From Candidatus Cloacimonadota bacterium (GTDB lineage: Bacteria; Cloacimonadota; Cloacimonadia; Cloacimonadales; Cloacimonadaceae): a stretch of 32,062 bases of DNA. The stretch is from positions 31,239 to 63,300 of the forward strand of contig JAQUJJ010000003.1 of assembly GCA_028681035.1 (NCBI GenBank), given 5' to 3'. Within the stretch, counting starts at the first letter, position 1. Every line of letters starts with the position of its first letter. Below, in pieces: positions 9,398 through 17,968 of the stretch. The position numbers and the translations under genes are program-made. Below the pieces are notes generated by a model that searched no databases, was not told the origin of the DNA, and saw only the letters and a list, made by a program, of their open reading frames with translations.

Positions 9398-9721
9398 TTA
9401 CTTCTTTTTTGTAGGTTCCTCTTTGGCAGGAACAAAACGAAAGACAGTTTCGTCCGGCTTAGTTAGCCCAAACTTTTCCCGTGCTGCTTTCTCCGCAGCT
9501 TCGGGATCGGTTTTCAGGCGTTCATTCTCATGCGCCAAGCTGTCGTTAACTGCTTTAAGCCTAGTGGTTTCGCTTTCCAACAGGTTAACCCGCCTCTGTA
9601 GTTTCCAAGTATTGAAGAAGCTATTGCCTCCTAATAACACTATCCAAAGAGCTAAAAGCGTTACAACTGTCCAAAATGCAATCCGCACACTTTTGGGTGC
9701 TGCTTTTTTTCTGGTTTTCAT
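9398..9721 (-). CDS. FtsB/DivIC-family septum formation initiator protein
   Basis: This 107-aa protein starts at an ATG at 9721 that overlaps the preceding stop as ATGA; longer in-frame starts would lie inside the upstream gene. The order is a basic N-terminus, one membrane helix (about 12-31, FWTVVTLLALWIVLLG), then a coiled coil (about 38-71, LQRRVNLLESETTRLKAVND). The motif AREKFGLTKPDETVFRFVP follows and is close to the AReklGmvkpGE pattern of FtsB/DivIC. A lysine-rich tail ends it. In the family this is a bitopic division protein that complexes with FtsL and FtsQ/DivIB at the septum. Its position between a DUF362 gene and a diguanylate cyclase is unusual. Confidence 0.85.
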   Translation of the reverse strand: MKTRKKAAPKSVRIAFWTVVTLLALWIVLLGGNSFFNTWKLQRRVNLLESETTRLKAVNDSLAHENERLKTDPEAAEKAAREKFGLTKPDETVFRFVPAKEEPTKKK

Positions 9722-10845
9722 CGCAGAACCATCCTTGCTAAGAAAGATTTGTGAATATCTATAGCTTGATAAGGGCAAAGCTCGTGACAACACATACACT
9801 TTATACACTTGTCCTTATGCACAAAGGGATGCTCTGGCGCAGTCCAAGAGATTGCTCCCACGGGACAGCTTTTTACGCAGACACCGCAGTTCTTGCAGCG
9901 ATCACTAACCTTTGGGTGATAGCTGTACAAAGCCTTGAAAGCGTGTTTAGCTATCCCTGGCACATACTTCAGGCTTTCTTTGCGCATTTTAACTACTCTG
10001 ATATCTGCATTAGGAATACGATAGTGCTTGAAACTTGTGGGGATAACTATCCTTGAAGGCAGTATCCCATCTTGGTGCAGAGCGGCACTCATATAAGGGA
10101 CGTCTTTCAGAGCGAAACCCATCATTCTGGCAGCAGTGAAATCCAAGGCAGGAATAGAGGTGGAACCCATAAACAATCCGAAAGGCTTTGGCGTTCCGGC
10201 TGCTGGTCCCGCTCCATCCATGCCGATTATTCCATCAATAAAGCTATAGCTGATACGGTTTTTGGTAAGTGCATACAGGGCAAGAAGTAGCTCTGCAAAG
10301 CTATTGGTATCGGGGTATTGACGGTGGTATTCGCTTTTAACCATGCCCGGAACCAAGCCATAGAGATTCTTCAAGCCACCTGTGAAGGCGGTTAAGCTGT
10401 GTGTTTTATACTTTGCCACGTTTATCACGGTGTTGCATTGCCAGAAAACTTCACTTATCTTTACGGGAATGCCTTTGTATCTAAGCTCTCGAAAGCCCTC
10501 TGTGGATAGGTTTACTACCTTGATGGGGTAACGCTCTGCAAGCTCACTAAAGCCGCAAGTCTGCCATACTTTATCCACGTTTATTGTGCCGCCGGGGCTA
10601 TCACCAATCCACACTTCTTTCTTTTTACTTAGCAAATAGCGGATGATAGCTTCCAAAACCATGGGATGAGTGGTAACTGCTCTTTCAGGGGGATATGCTC
10701 CCAGAGCGTTGGGCTTTATCAGCACCCGTTTGGCACGGCTTAGTTTACTGCTTCTTGCGCTTTTAAAGTAGCTGCTAACCGCTTCCTCGAGGGCAGGAAG
10801 ATCATAGCTTTCAATGCGTCGTATCTGAACTGAGGGGTTAATCAT
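9718..10845 (-). CDS. DUF362 domain protein with C-terminal 2[4Fe-4S] ferredoxin domain
   Basis: This 375-aa protein has an N-terminal DUF362 region (VLIKPNALGAYPPERAVTTHP, IGDSPGG, VVNLSTEGF, NVAKYKTHSLTAFTGGLKNLYG) followed by a bacterial ferredoxin module near residues 315-360. That module has two cysteine clusters, CKNCGVCVKSCP and CIKCMCCHELCP, each able to hold a 4Fe-4S centre. DUF362 proteins are widespread in anaerobes and their reaction is not established, so only an electron-transfer-linked role can be suggested. It overlaps the upstream barrel gene by 8 bases and the FtsB-like gene by 4, so it sits inside the purA-dgc operon. Confidence 0.92.
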   Translation of the reverse strand: MINPSVQIRRIESYDLPALEEAVSSYFKSARSSKLSRAKRVLIKPNALGAYPPERAVTTHPMVLEAIIRYLLSKKKEVWIGDSPGGTINVDKVWQTCGFSELAERYPIKVVNLSTEGFRELRYKGIPVKISEVFWQCNTVINVAKYKTHSLTAFTGGLKNLYGLVPGMVKSEYHRQYPDTNSFAELLLALYALTKNRISYSFIDGIIGMDGAGPAAGTPKPFGLFMGSTSIPALDFTAARMMGFALKDVPYMSAALHQDGILPSRIVIPTSFKHYRIPNADIRVVKMRKESLKYVPGIAKHAFKALYSYHPKVSDRCKNCGVCVKSCPVGAISWTAPEHPFVHKDKCIKCMCCHELCPYQAIDIHKSFLARMVLR

Positions 10846-12016
10846 CGAAGTTCCGAAATCCTTTTTGCCTTAGGCTGTTAATGTAAAAACTAAGTGAAAA
10901 GACAAATTGCAATTGGCTAGCCTCGCCTGCAACAACCTGCATTACCGCAAGATTTACCGTGCCATAGCGATGGTAATGGCTAAGCCCACCGGTGATAAAG
11001 TGTTGCTCATTTTTCCCAATATTTAGGCTATTGCGAACTGAACCCCACCAATAGCTGGATTCGATTGTAGCATTGGGATTTGCCGGAAGCCGAACTATTC
11101 CGCTATACACTTCCCCTGAATATAGATAACCAAGGCGATAAACAGTCCTGCCAAGGTCTCTTTCATAGCCTGCTTTAAGTATCAGCCTGTCAGAATACTC
11201 ATCACACACCCTGCTAAACTGCTCGTATTCTGCATCCATAAGATAGCGATTTAGTCCATTGCGATAGTTAATGCCTGCATTCACCCACAGTGGTTGCAGC
11301 ACATCATATTCGGCATATTTCAAATCCCATTTGAACTTGTTGGGGGGCATAGCACTAACGCCTAAACTCAGTTTCTCATTCCCCAAAACAATTCCTGGTT
11401 GCACCCGAAGAGCATATTTATAGTTTCGCACTCGTTCATAGGTGTGCAGAAATATGGGGTCGTCGATATAGTGAATCTGGTTATGGATATTTAAGCCTAA
11501 ATGCAAGCGTGGCTTATGGTAGGCAGCATTTAGAGAAAACTGATACAGATAATAAGCGGGAAAGCGTTGTATAATATCTGCACCTTGGTTTATTATCATG
11601 GAGAAATCATCCAGATAAATAGACTTGGGAAGGCTGTAGACAATACTTGCACTGATATCCTCGCCAAGCTTTCCGCTAAGGCTCGCCATCGCAAAGGGTA
11701 GCCGGGAAGAATACTGTGCATAAGAAGGGTATCCAAAAGTCTGTAGTGGGGGTTTTAGGTTTAGTTCCACGCTAAGTTGAGTGGAATCTGGCAATAGCGC
11801 AGCAGGATTTAATGCAACACCAGCCACATCTCCCAGATAAGCAGCACCGCTATATCCTCTGCCTGTAGCTGCGGCACCAAAATAGTTACGGGAAAAGCTG
11901 TCGTAAAAAGGATTCAAAAACTGAGGGAGGGGCAGAGATAGGCTATCCGCATTCTGGCTGAATAAGCTGCTAAGGCATACTGCAAATAGCAGGAATAAGA
12001 TAAGCCCACGTTTCAT
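10838..12016 (-). CDS. PorV/FadL-like outer-membrane beta-barrel protein
   Basis: This 392-aa protein opens MKRGLILFLLFAVCLSSLFS followed by QNADS, a clear signal peptide. The segment ATGRGYSGAAYLGDVAGVALNPAAL near residues 50-75 is the hallmark of PorV/PorQ/UPF0164-type barrels, where a small-residue stretch and an NPA motif precede the barrel. Regular aromatic-flanked strands fill the rest (YHKPRLHLGLNIHNQIHYI, YRLGYLYSGEVYSGIV, LQFVFSLSFYIN). In bacteria with Por secretion such proteins can act as shuttles that hold cargo at the outer membrane; others are hydrophobic-substrate channels, and I cannot tell which applies. It starts two bases after purA ends and overlaps the DUF362 gene. Confidence 0.85.
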   Translation of the reverse strand: MKRGLILFLLFAVCLSSLFSQNADSLSLPLPQFLNPFYDSFSRNYFGAAATGRGYSGAAYLGDVAGVALNPAALLPDSTQLSVELNLKPPLQTFGYPSYAQYSSRLPFAMASLSGKLGEDISASIVYSLPKSIYLDDFSMIINQGADIIQRFPAYYLYQFSLNAAYHKPRLHLGLNIHNQIHYIDDPIFLHTYERVRNYKYALRVQPGIVLGNEKLSLGVSAMPPNKFKWDLKYAEYDVLQPLWVNAGINYRNGLNRYLMDAEYEQFSRVCDEYSDRLILKAGYERDLGRTVYRLGYLYSGEVYSGIVRLPANPNATIESSYWWGSVRNSLNIGKNEQHFITGGLSHYHRYGTVNLAVMQVVAGEASQLQFVFSLSFYINSLRQKGFRNFDD

Positions 12017-12018
12017 AA

Positions 12019-13290
<1,272 letters not shown>

Positions 13291-13319
13291 TTATTGCTCC
13301 CAATAATATTAGAAAACCA

Positions 13320-13347
13320 TGCTTATCTTCAAATCCGATTCTGTCAA
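13320..13347 (-). promoter_or_regulatory. Candidate promoter of the purA operon
   Basis: A perfect TTGACA (complement of 13342-13347) is followed after 16 bases by TAAGCA (complement of 13320-13325), a poor -10. The -35 is convincing; the exact -10 is not. Confidence 0.35.
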
Positions 13348-13376
13348 TGTAAATCTTGGGGGTGAAAGCGGTGTAG

Positions 13377-13396
13377 CGCAGGACGCTGTTCCTGCG
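13377..13396. repeat. Short perfect hairpin
   Basis: CGCAGGA (13377-13383) and TCCTGCG (13390-13396) are exact inverse complements around CGCTGT. It lies upstream of the purA promoter and has no T tract, so it is unlikely to be a terminator. Confidence 0.5.
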
Positions 13397-13461
13397 AGAG
13401 GGTTGAAGCGTTGAAAGGTGGAGGAGTCGAGAAGGTCAGACCTGCGTTCAGCAACCGCACC

Positions 13462-13544
13462 CTTGCTGCTATTTCCCTATCATTGCCCACCCAATGCCCA
13501 TGTGGAGGGCAATGAGTGGGGAATGATAGGGCAATGCAAGCAAG
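13462..13544. repeat. 83-bp palindrome, copy 1
   Basis: Two arms of 38 bases flank the loop ATGTGGA. The left arm runs CTTGCT...CCCTATCATTGCCCAC...GCCC and the right arm GGGCAATGAGTGGGGAATGA...GCAAG, with scattered mismatches in the outer part. A second element of the same 83-bp length and same loop is at 28366-28448. Confidence 0.8.
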
Positions 13545-13558
13545 GAAGAAACCAGTTG

Positions 13559-13626
13559 ACTTACAATTACGCTGCTAAAAGTTCCGAAAAAAACCAGAGT
13601 AACTATCACACAGCGTAATTGTGAGT
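13559..13626. repeat. 68-bp inverted repeat
   Basis: ACTTACAATTACGCTG (13559-13574) and CAGCGTAATTGTGAGT (13611-13626) are inverse complements at 15 of 16 positions. The ends differ from the 66-bp family, although the size is close. Confidence 0.6.
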
Positions 13627-13669
13627 TAAAACGCCAGGGTAAACAGCAGCTCTGCCTTTATTTTAACTC
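13623..13669. repeat. Stem GAGTTAAAA / TTTTAACTC
   Basis: A perfect 9-bp inverted repeat (13623-13631 with 13661-13669) shares its left arm with the end of the preceding 68-bp hairpin, so the two structures are partly exclusive. Confidence 0.45.
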
Positions 13670-13670
13670 A

Positions 13671-13792
13671 TAAAGCGGCGATGTGGAGATAACTTAATCC
13701 TGAAGTCCAAAGTGCTCATAACTCACAGGTACACACATAGTTAAAGAAAGCACTTTGAACTCCAAGAAACGCCAGCTACAGTCGCCGCTTTA
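13671..13792. repeat. Nested 122-bp structure enclosing a 66-bp hairpin element
   Basis: The outer arms TAAAGCGGCGA (13671-13681) and TCGCCGCTTTA (13782-13792) are perfect inverse complements. The inner 66-bp hairpin is at 13700-13765. The structure lies 19 bases past the IscU-like stop codon and may form in its transcript. Confidence 0.65.
13700..13765 (+). repeat. 66-bp hairpin element, copy 3
   Basis: The left arm CTGAAGTCCAAAGTGCT pairs with AGCACTTTGAACTCCA. The same outer sequence with a different but still complementary tip (AGCC/GGCT instead of TGCT/AGCA) occurs at 19898, which is compensatory change. The terminal base is A instead of G. Confidence 0.7.
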
Positions 13793-13811
13793 AAAGTCAA
13801 AACCTCTGTCT

Positions 13812-14435
13812 TTAGGGAAAGTTTATTTTGATGTTTTTCACCTCGGGATACTTTTCCAAATGCTCTCTGATTTCCTCTGCCACGTTTTCACGCCACTGGT
13901 CAAAATTCATCATATTCATATCAATCAGCACTTCGCCATCGGCAAAGCCTACATATTTCACCATTTTCAGGCTAACTATATCTTCTCCCACTTGGGGATA
14001 GATTATCTTCTTCAGCTCTTCCACAATGGTATCCTTGCTAAAGTTGGGCACTTCCTTCAAGCCATGCGCAATCTCATAATTAGAGATAGCGGTTTGCAGG
14101 GTGTCCGCAGCTAAAACACTGCAATGCACCTTTACGGGCGGCAATCCATCCAAGGCTTCCATAGCATCCCGCCAGCTTATCTTTTTGGCGTCGTCCAGGC
14201 TCTTGCCCTTTGCCAAATCTGTTATTATAGATGCCGTGGCGATATTGGACGCACAGCCATAGGAGAGGAAACTGATGTCTTCGATAATGTGATTATCTTC
14301 GTTCACTTTCAGATATACGGTTACCTGATCTCCACATGCAGGGCTGCCTTCGGTGGCAACAGCATCGGGATTCTCCATCTTACCAACGTTGTGCGGGTGC
14401 ATAAAGTGGTCTAAAACCTTTTGTGAGTATTGCAT
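13812..14435 (-). CDS. iscU: IscU/NifU-type Fe-S scaffold with an extra C-terminal domain
   Basis: This 207-aa protein has an IscU-like N-terminal domain (1 to about 125). Its three cluster-ligand cysteines are at 34 (SPACGDQ, with the usual Asp at 36), 61 (SYGCASNIATAS) and 105 (PPVKVHCSVLA). This is the platform on which clusters are built. Residues of about 140-207 (IVSLKMVKYVGFADGEVLIDMNM...VKNIKINF) form a second alpha/beta domain. They lack the CxxC of NifU-type C-terminal domains and look more like the MIP18/FSCA fold found in Fe-S maturation factors; that match is tentative. Ordinary IscU is about 128 aa. It begins one base after the desulfurase gene ends and is third in an Rrf2-desulfurase-scaffold operon. 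Confidence 0.92.
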   Translation of the reverse strand: MQYSQKVLDHFMHPHNVGKMENPDAVATEGSPACGDQVTVYLKVNEDNHIIEDISFLSYGCASNIATASIITDLAKGKSLDDAKKISWRDAMEALDGLPPVKVHCSVLAADTLQTAISNYEIAHGLKEVPNFSKDTIVEELKKIIYPQVGEDIVSLKMVKYVGFADGEVLIDMNMMNFDQWRENVAEEIREHLEKYPEVKNIKINFP

Positions 14436-14436
14436 T

Positions 14437-15627
14437 TTATTTCTCCTTGTGAGTTGCGCTGTAAAGCGGACTGCGTGCTCTTAATTCTTTTGTTATATCG
14501 GCAAGTACTGCCACGGTTTCGTCAATTTGCTCTGTTGTAGTGTATTTGCTAACGGTAAACTTCATGGAGCCGTGGGACTGAACATGGTTCTTGCCCATCG
14601 CCATAAGTACGTAACTTGCCTTCAAGCCCTGAGATGCACAGGCACTTCCGGTGGCGACGGTAATCCCTTTGGCATCCAGCATCATGGTAATCGCCTCACC
14701 TTCAATATAGGCAATGGAAACGTTTATATTATGCGGAGCACGCTTGGCTCCACGCGGTCCATTCAGCTCTATTTCCGGTATCTTAGCTTCCAGAGAACTT
14801 AGCAGATAATTTGATATATCTCTTAGCTGTTTGGTAGTTGCGGCAAAATCCGCAAAAGTAAGCTCTACAGCCTTGGCAAATCCGGCGATAAGAGCGATGT
14901 TCAAGCCTCCGGTCTGTAGGTTATCCACGCGCTTAACGCCGTGAATAGTCTGCCCCAGCTTAACTTCGCTGCTTTGATACAGCGCACCAATGCCTTGGGG
15001 TCCGTGGATTTTATGAGCAGAAACCGCCATGGTATCTATGCCAAGCTTGTGCACATCCAGCGGAATCTTGCCAAAAGCCTGCCCTGCATCCACATGGAAG
15101 TATATCTTATGACCCGCAGAGTCCAGAATTGCCTTCATCTCTGCCAATGGCTGAATTGTTCCCACCACGTGATTCACGGCAGTGGTCATAAACAGAATGG
15201 TGTCCTTACGAATGGCGTTTTTAAGCTCATTCAAATCTACAAAGCCTTCTGCATCTGCTTTTAAATAAGTTACTTCCAAGCCCTGCTTTTCCAAGTATGC
15301 AGCATTGGTTAACAAATCGGGATAATCCACCACAGATACTATCACGTGGTTTCCTGCCTTGCGGTAAGCAGCAGCCAAACCCTTTATCGCCATGTTATTG
15401 GCAAGAGTGCCGCCGGAGGTGAAATGAATCTCCTTAGGATTGGCACCTATAGCCTTAGCTACGGTGCTAGAAAAACCCTGTATGGCATCGTTTATCGTTT
15501 CGCCCGTGGATATAAAGCTGCCAGGAAACCAGAATCGTTCCTCAAAATAGGGCTGCATTGCCTGTAAAACTTCCGGGGCAGGACGCGTAGTTACGCAATT
15601 ATCTAGATATATTCTTCCGTGTTCCAT
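14437..15627 (-). CDS. iscS: Cysteine desulfurase (IscS/NifS family), divergent
   Basis: This 396-aa PLP enzyme would take sulfur from cysteine for cluster assembly. The start is the ATG at 15627, preceded by GGAAAGGAAG; it lies inside the end of the regulator gene (29-base overlap). The PLP lysine is in SAHKIHGPQG, the cofactor Asp and Gln in HVDAGQAFG, and the sulfur-carrying Cys in ATGSACASQGL. Several residues normally conserved differ by my alignment to E. coli IscS: the PLP-stacking His of TEH is Tyr (VDY), NNE is NHV, RSGT is QTGG, and the substrate Arg of RFSLG is Lys (KFTVS). It may still be active, as Lys and Cys remain, but substrate handling could differ. Confidence 0.92.
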   Translation of the reverse strand: MEHGRIYLDNCVTTRPAPEVLQAMQPYFEERFWFPGSFISTGETINDAIQGFSSTVAKAIGANPKEIHFTSGGTLANNMAIKGLAAAYRKAGNHVIVSVVDYPDLLTNAAYLEKQGLEVTYLKADAEGFVDLNELKNAIRKDTILFMTTAVNHVVGTIQPLAEMKAILDSAGHKIYFHVDAGQAFGKIPLDVHKLGIDTMAVSAHKIHGPQGIGALYQSSEVKLGQTIHGVKRVDNLQTGGLNIALIAGFAKAVELTFADFAATTKQLRDISNYLLSSLEAKIPEIELNGPRGAKRAPHNINVSIAYIEGEAITMMLDAKGITVATGSACASQGLKASYVLMAMGKNHVQSHGSMKFTVSKYTTTEQIDETVAVLADITKELRARSPLYSATHKEK

Positions 15628-16039
15628 CGATACTTCCTTTCCATGATTTATAAATAGTTTCCAGCGTGTAGCCGGATAATAGCTCTTTAACTTTGCCACC
15701 TAATACGGCAAAAAAGCTGCTTAATGCGCAGTTACCTGTGGGGCAAAAACGTTGCGCCGAGGCATTGCAGGTGGGGTCTAAAGAATCATCTGCCACCGCC
15801 ACCAAGATATGCTGCAAAGTGATATCTCTCGCATCTTTTGCAAGCGCGTAGCCACCACGTGAACCAGCACTGCTGGTTACTAAACCCGCAGTTTTAAGGT
15901 TACTGAGCAACCTCTCGATATATTTCTTGGGTAAACCCTGATTCTCGCAAATCTTTTGGGCACTAACCGCATCTTGGGGGCTGTCAGCTATTTCTAGTAA
16001 TGCCCTAAGTGCATATTCTGTACGTGTGTTAACTGCCAT
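15599..16039 (-). CDS. iscR: Rrf2-family Fe-S-sensing regulator, IscR-like
   Basis: This 146-aa protein has a winged-helix DNA-binding domain (TEYALRALLEIAD, GLPKKYIERLLSNLKTAGLV, SRGGYALAKD). A cysteine triad at 91, 99 and 104 follows, close to the 92/98/104 ligands of E. coli IscR. It probably binds a 2Fe-2S cluster and represses the operon when clusters are plentiful. It is the first gene of the operon, with AAGGAG upstream of the ATG and a good TTGACA/TAGTAT promoter. Its 3' end overlaps the desulfurase start by 29 bases, which ties regulator and enzyme expression together. The cysteines sit in C-x7-C-x4-C spacing, slightly different from E. coli. Confidence 0.92.
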   Translation of the reverse strand: MAVNTRTEYALRALLEIADSPQDAVSAQKICENQGLPKKYIERLLSNLKTAGLVTSSAGSRGGYALAKDARDITLQHILVAVADDSLDPTCNASAQRFCPTGNCALSSFFAVLGGKVKELLSGYTLETIYKSWKGSIDGTRKNISR

Positions 16040-16070
16040 TATCGGCTCCTTTGTTACTGTCTCTTAATAC

Positions 16071-16098
16071 ATACTAATTTGATATGCGTTTCTGTCAA
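16071..16098 (-). promoter_or_regulatory. Candidate promoter of the Rrf2-desulfurase-scaffold operon
   Basis: TTGACA (complement of 16093-16098), a 16-base spacer and TAGTAT (complement of 16071-16076) lie about 32 bases before the regulator ATG. The -10 overlaps a weak dyad ATACTA-ATT-TGATAT that might be an autoregulatory site. Confidence 0.45.
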
Positions 16099-16120
16099 CA
16101 TAAATATGAGGTTTTACGAT

Positions 16121-16145
16121 AATAACGCAGACGAGAGCGATTATT
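16121..16145 (-). terminator. Possible stem-loop after mgtE
   Basis: AATAACGC (16121-16128) and GCGATTATT (16137-16145) are inverse complements with a one-base bulge and lie just past the mgtE stop. Little T tract follows, so this is a weak terminator candidate. Confidence 0.3.
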
Positions 16146-16149
16146 GGCT

Positions 16150-17496
16150 TCAGCTTTTAATATAGAGGGCTAAGGCAAGTTTGAAATAGACGATTAAAGA
16201 TAGGGTGTCCACGATTGTGGTGATAATTGGGGCAGCCATGATAGCCGGGTCAATCTTGAGTTTACGGGCTACAATGGGAAGTGTGCAGCCCACCGTTTTA
16301 GCTAAAATAATGGTAAATAACAAAGACAGCGAAACTGTTAATGCCAAAAGAATATCATGATGAAAAACCCAGATTCTAAAGAAATTAACCACCCCCAAGG
16401 CTAGCCCTACAATCAGGCTTACCCGTGCCTCTTTGAAAACCACAGCAATATAGTCCTTGATGGCTATTTCTCCCAGAGCCATACCGCGGATTATCAAGGT
16501 TGCAGATTGAGAACCAGCATTCCCTCCCGTATCCATCAACATCGGTATGAAGGCGGTAAGCAGCACAACGCTTGCCAAGGCACTCTCATAGCTCTGGATA
16601 ATGATGCTGGTAAAAGTGGCGGAAACCATCAAGAATAACAGCCAAAAGACCCTTCTGCGAGCCAAGGTGAACACTCCGGTTTCCAAGTAATCTCCGTCGC
16701 TATGCGCAAGAGCTGCCATCTTTTCAAAGTCCTCGGTGCTTTCATCTACCATTACATCTAAAAGGTCGTCCGCAGTAACGATACCCAGCATTTTATCATT
16801 CTCATCCACAACCGGGATGCTTGTAAAGCCGTATTTCAGGATAGTTTTCGCCACTTCTTCCTGGTCTAGCTCTGGCAACACGCTGATAACATTGTCATTA
16901 ATTAAGGGGGCGATTGCCTCGGTAAATCCGTGAATCACTATATCTCTAAGCGAGACCACGCCTTTTAGCACCCCGTTTTCATCCAATACATAGAGGTAGC
17001 TAAGTGTTTCTGCTTCGTCACCATACTTCTGAAGGTATTCTAGGGTTTCACGAACCGTCATATTGTCTTTTACGGTAACAAATTCTGTCGCCATGATTCC
17101 GCCAGCGGTTTCGGAATCGTATTGCATCAGTTTTTTTACGTTTAGGGCGTCTTCAGCATCGAGGCTTTCAATCAGTTCGCTTGCTTCTTTCGGGTTAATA
17201 GTCTCCAGCAGGTCAACCAATTCATCGGAAGCCATCTCGGAGATAATTTCTTTTTTCCGAGCCAGCGTGAAAAGGTCAAATATCCCGCTTTTATCCTCTT
17301 CTTCCGCTTCTTCAATGATATCGGCAAGAATCTCGATGGGTAGCTTGGAGAGGAAGGATATGGGATCGCCTTCATAATCTTCAAGAGCATCCAAAATATC
17401 GGCAGGATGGATGTTTTTCAGGGATTCTTTAATCTTTTCTACAGAGCATTCCTGCAAAAACTGCAACAATTCCGCACCTTGTAGATTGTCGCTCAT
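16150..17496 (-). CDS. mgtE: Magnesium transporter MgtE
   Basis: This 448-aa inner-membrane Mg2+ channel/transporter starts at 17496, where GGAGG precedes the ATG by six bases; a longer start 11 codons upstream lacks such a site. The N-terminal helical MgtE_N domain (about 1-125; HPADILDALED, KEASELIESL) is followed by two CBS domains (about 130-255; PVVDENDKMLGIVTADDLLDVM). Five membrane helices follow, with the family signature MDTGGNAGSQSATLIIRGMALGEI. In this family the N and CBS domains act as a cytoplasmic Mg2+ sensor that closes the pore. It lies between the Fe-S operon and the divergent arsR-type gene and seems monocistronic. Confidence 0.96.
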   Translation of the reverse strand: MSDNLQGAELLQFLQECSVEKIKESLKNIHPADILDALEDYEGDPISFLSKLPIEILADIIEEAEEEDKSGIFDLFTLARKKEIISEMASDELVDLLETINPKEASELIESLDAEDALNVKKLMQYDSETAGGIMATEFVTVKDNMTVRETLEYLQKYGDEAETLSYLYVLDENGVLKGVVSLRDIVIHGFTEAIAPLINDNVISVLPELDQEEVAKTILKYGFTSIPVVDENDKMLGIVTADDLLDVMVDESTEDFEKMAALAHSDGDYLETGVFTLARRRVFWLLFLMVSATFTSIIIQSYESALASVVLLTAFIPMLMDTGGNAGSQSATLIIRGMALGEIAIKDYIAVVFKEARVSLIVGLALGVVNFFRIWVFHHDILLALTVSLSLLFTIILAKTVGCTLPIVARKLKIDPAIMAAPIITTIVDTLSLIVYFKLALALYIKS

Positions 17497-17550
17497 TTCA
17501 TGCCTCCTGCAGCATATATTTGAAGACATTCCCTATTTATCAAGGAAATC

Positions 17551-17556
17551 TGTCAA
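17551..17556 (-). promoter_or_regulatory. Candidate -35 box of mgtE
   Basis: A perfect TTGACA (complement strand) lies 54 bases before the mgtE ATG; the best following hexamer is TAGGGA after 15 bases, so the -10 is uncertain. Confidence 0.3.
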
Positions 17557-17608
17557 GCTTGATGTGCTTGAACACGGAAAACCACAGCTCTGCTCTTGAA
17601 CATTGAAC

Positions 17609-17639
17609 TTGACCGAATATGGCTATATGGCAATATAGC
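17609..17639 (+). promoter_or_regulatory. Putative promoter and ArsR-type operator
   Basis: GCTATAT (17622-17628) and ATATAGC (17633-17639) form a perfect inverted repeat around GGCA. Flanking TATG and CATA extend the symmetry with a two-base offset. It lies 30 bases before the regulator ATG, and TTGACC (17609-17614) in front could be the -35. Operators of ArsR/SmtB proteins are AT-rich dyads that overlap their promoter, so autoregulation is likely. Confidence 0.45.
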
Positions 17640-17668
17640 AACATAGTCATTAACGATACGAGGTAACA

Positions 17669-17947
17669 ATGAGAAATCAGAGTGAGTTAGATATAATAGC
17701 AGTAATCATGAAAGCCATGGCACACCCTACCCGATTGTTTATCATCAGAGCATTGGATGGACAAGAGCATTGCGTGTGTGAATTGACAGAAATGGTAGGA
17801 ATAGACCAGTCAACTATGTCCAAGCACCTTTCTATTCTGAAGAATGCTGGAATAGTAGAGGGTAGAAAGGAAAACAATCAGGTTTATTATCGCCTGATTC
17901 GTCCCTGCTTGTTGGATGTGATGCAATGTGTAATGAAAAAGTCGTAA
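17669..17947 (+). CDS. ArsR/SmtB-family metal- or metalloid-responsive repressor
   Basis: This 92-aa protein has a winged helix: AMAHPTRLFIIRALDG, then the recognition helix QSTMSKHLSILKNAGIVEGRKENNQVYYRL. The segment EHCVCELTEMV carries Cys35 and Cys37 at the start of the metal-sensing helix, matching the ELCVCDL site of ArsR-type arsenite/cadmium sensors. Cys80 and Cys87 near the C-terminus could add ligands. GAGG lies just ahead of the ATG. It is first in an operon with a COG0701 permease and a small thioredoxin. It probably represses them through the upstream palindrome and releases on binding a thiol-reactive metal or metalloid; the inducer is not readable. Confidence 0.93.
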   Translation: MRNQSELDIIAVIMKAMAHPTRLFIIRALDGQEHCVCELTEMVGIDQSTMSKHLSILKNAGIVEGRKENNQVYYRLIRPCLLDVMQCVMKKS

Positions 17948-17968
17948 AGAGATAGAATAGAGGATTCA

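Larger units (their letters stand above)
13291..13811. other. 521-bp non-coding block of stacked inverted repeats
   Basis: No gene is supported here; the one open frame (13418-13618) runs through a palindrome. From left to right it holds the purA promoter, the hairpin CGCAGGA-CGCTGT-TCCTGCG (13377-13396) and an 83-bp palindrome (13462-13544). A 68-bp hairpin (13559-13626), a GAGTTAAAA/TTTTAACTC stem (13623-13669) and a nested 122-bp structure (13671-13792) containing a 66-bp element follow. The last part lies just past the stop of the IscU-like gene. Confidence 0.75.

Noticed and set aside
9722..9808. Longer start for the FtsB-like protein
   Set aside because: The extra 29 residues overlap the DUF362 gene, while the ATGA junction at 9721 gives the normal family length.
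13418..13618. 66-codon open frame, similar in part to one at 28127-28480
   Set aside because: The shared peptide (PYHCP...HVEG...MIGQ) comes from translating the same 83-bp palindrome; there is no sign of a conserved protein.
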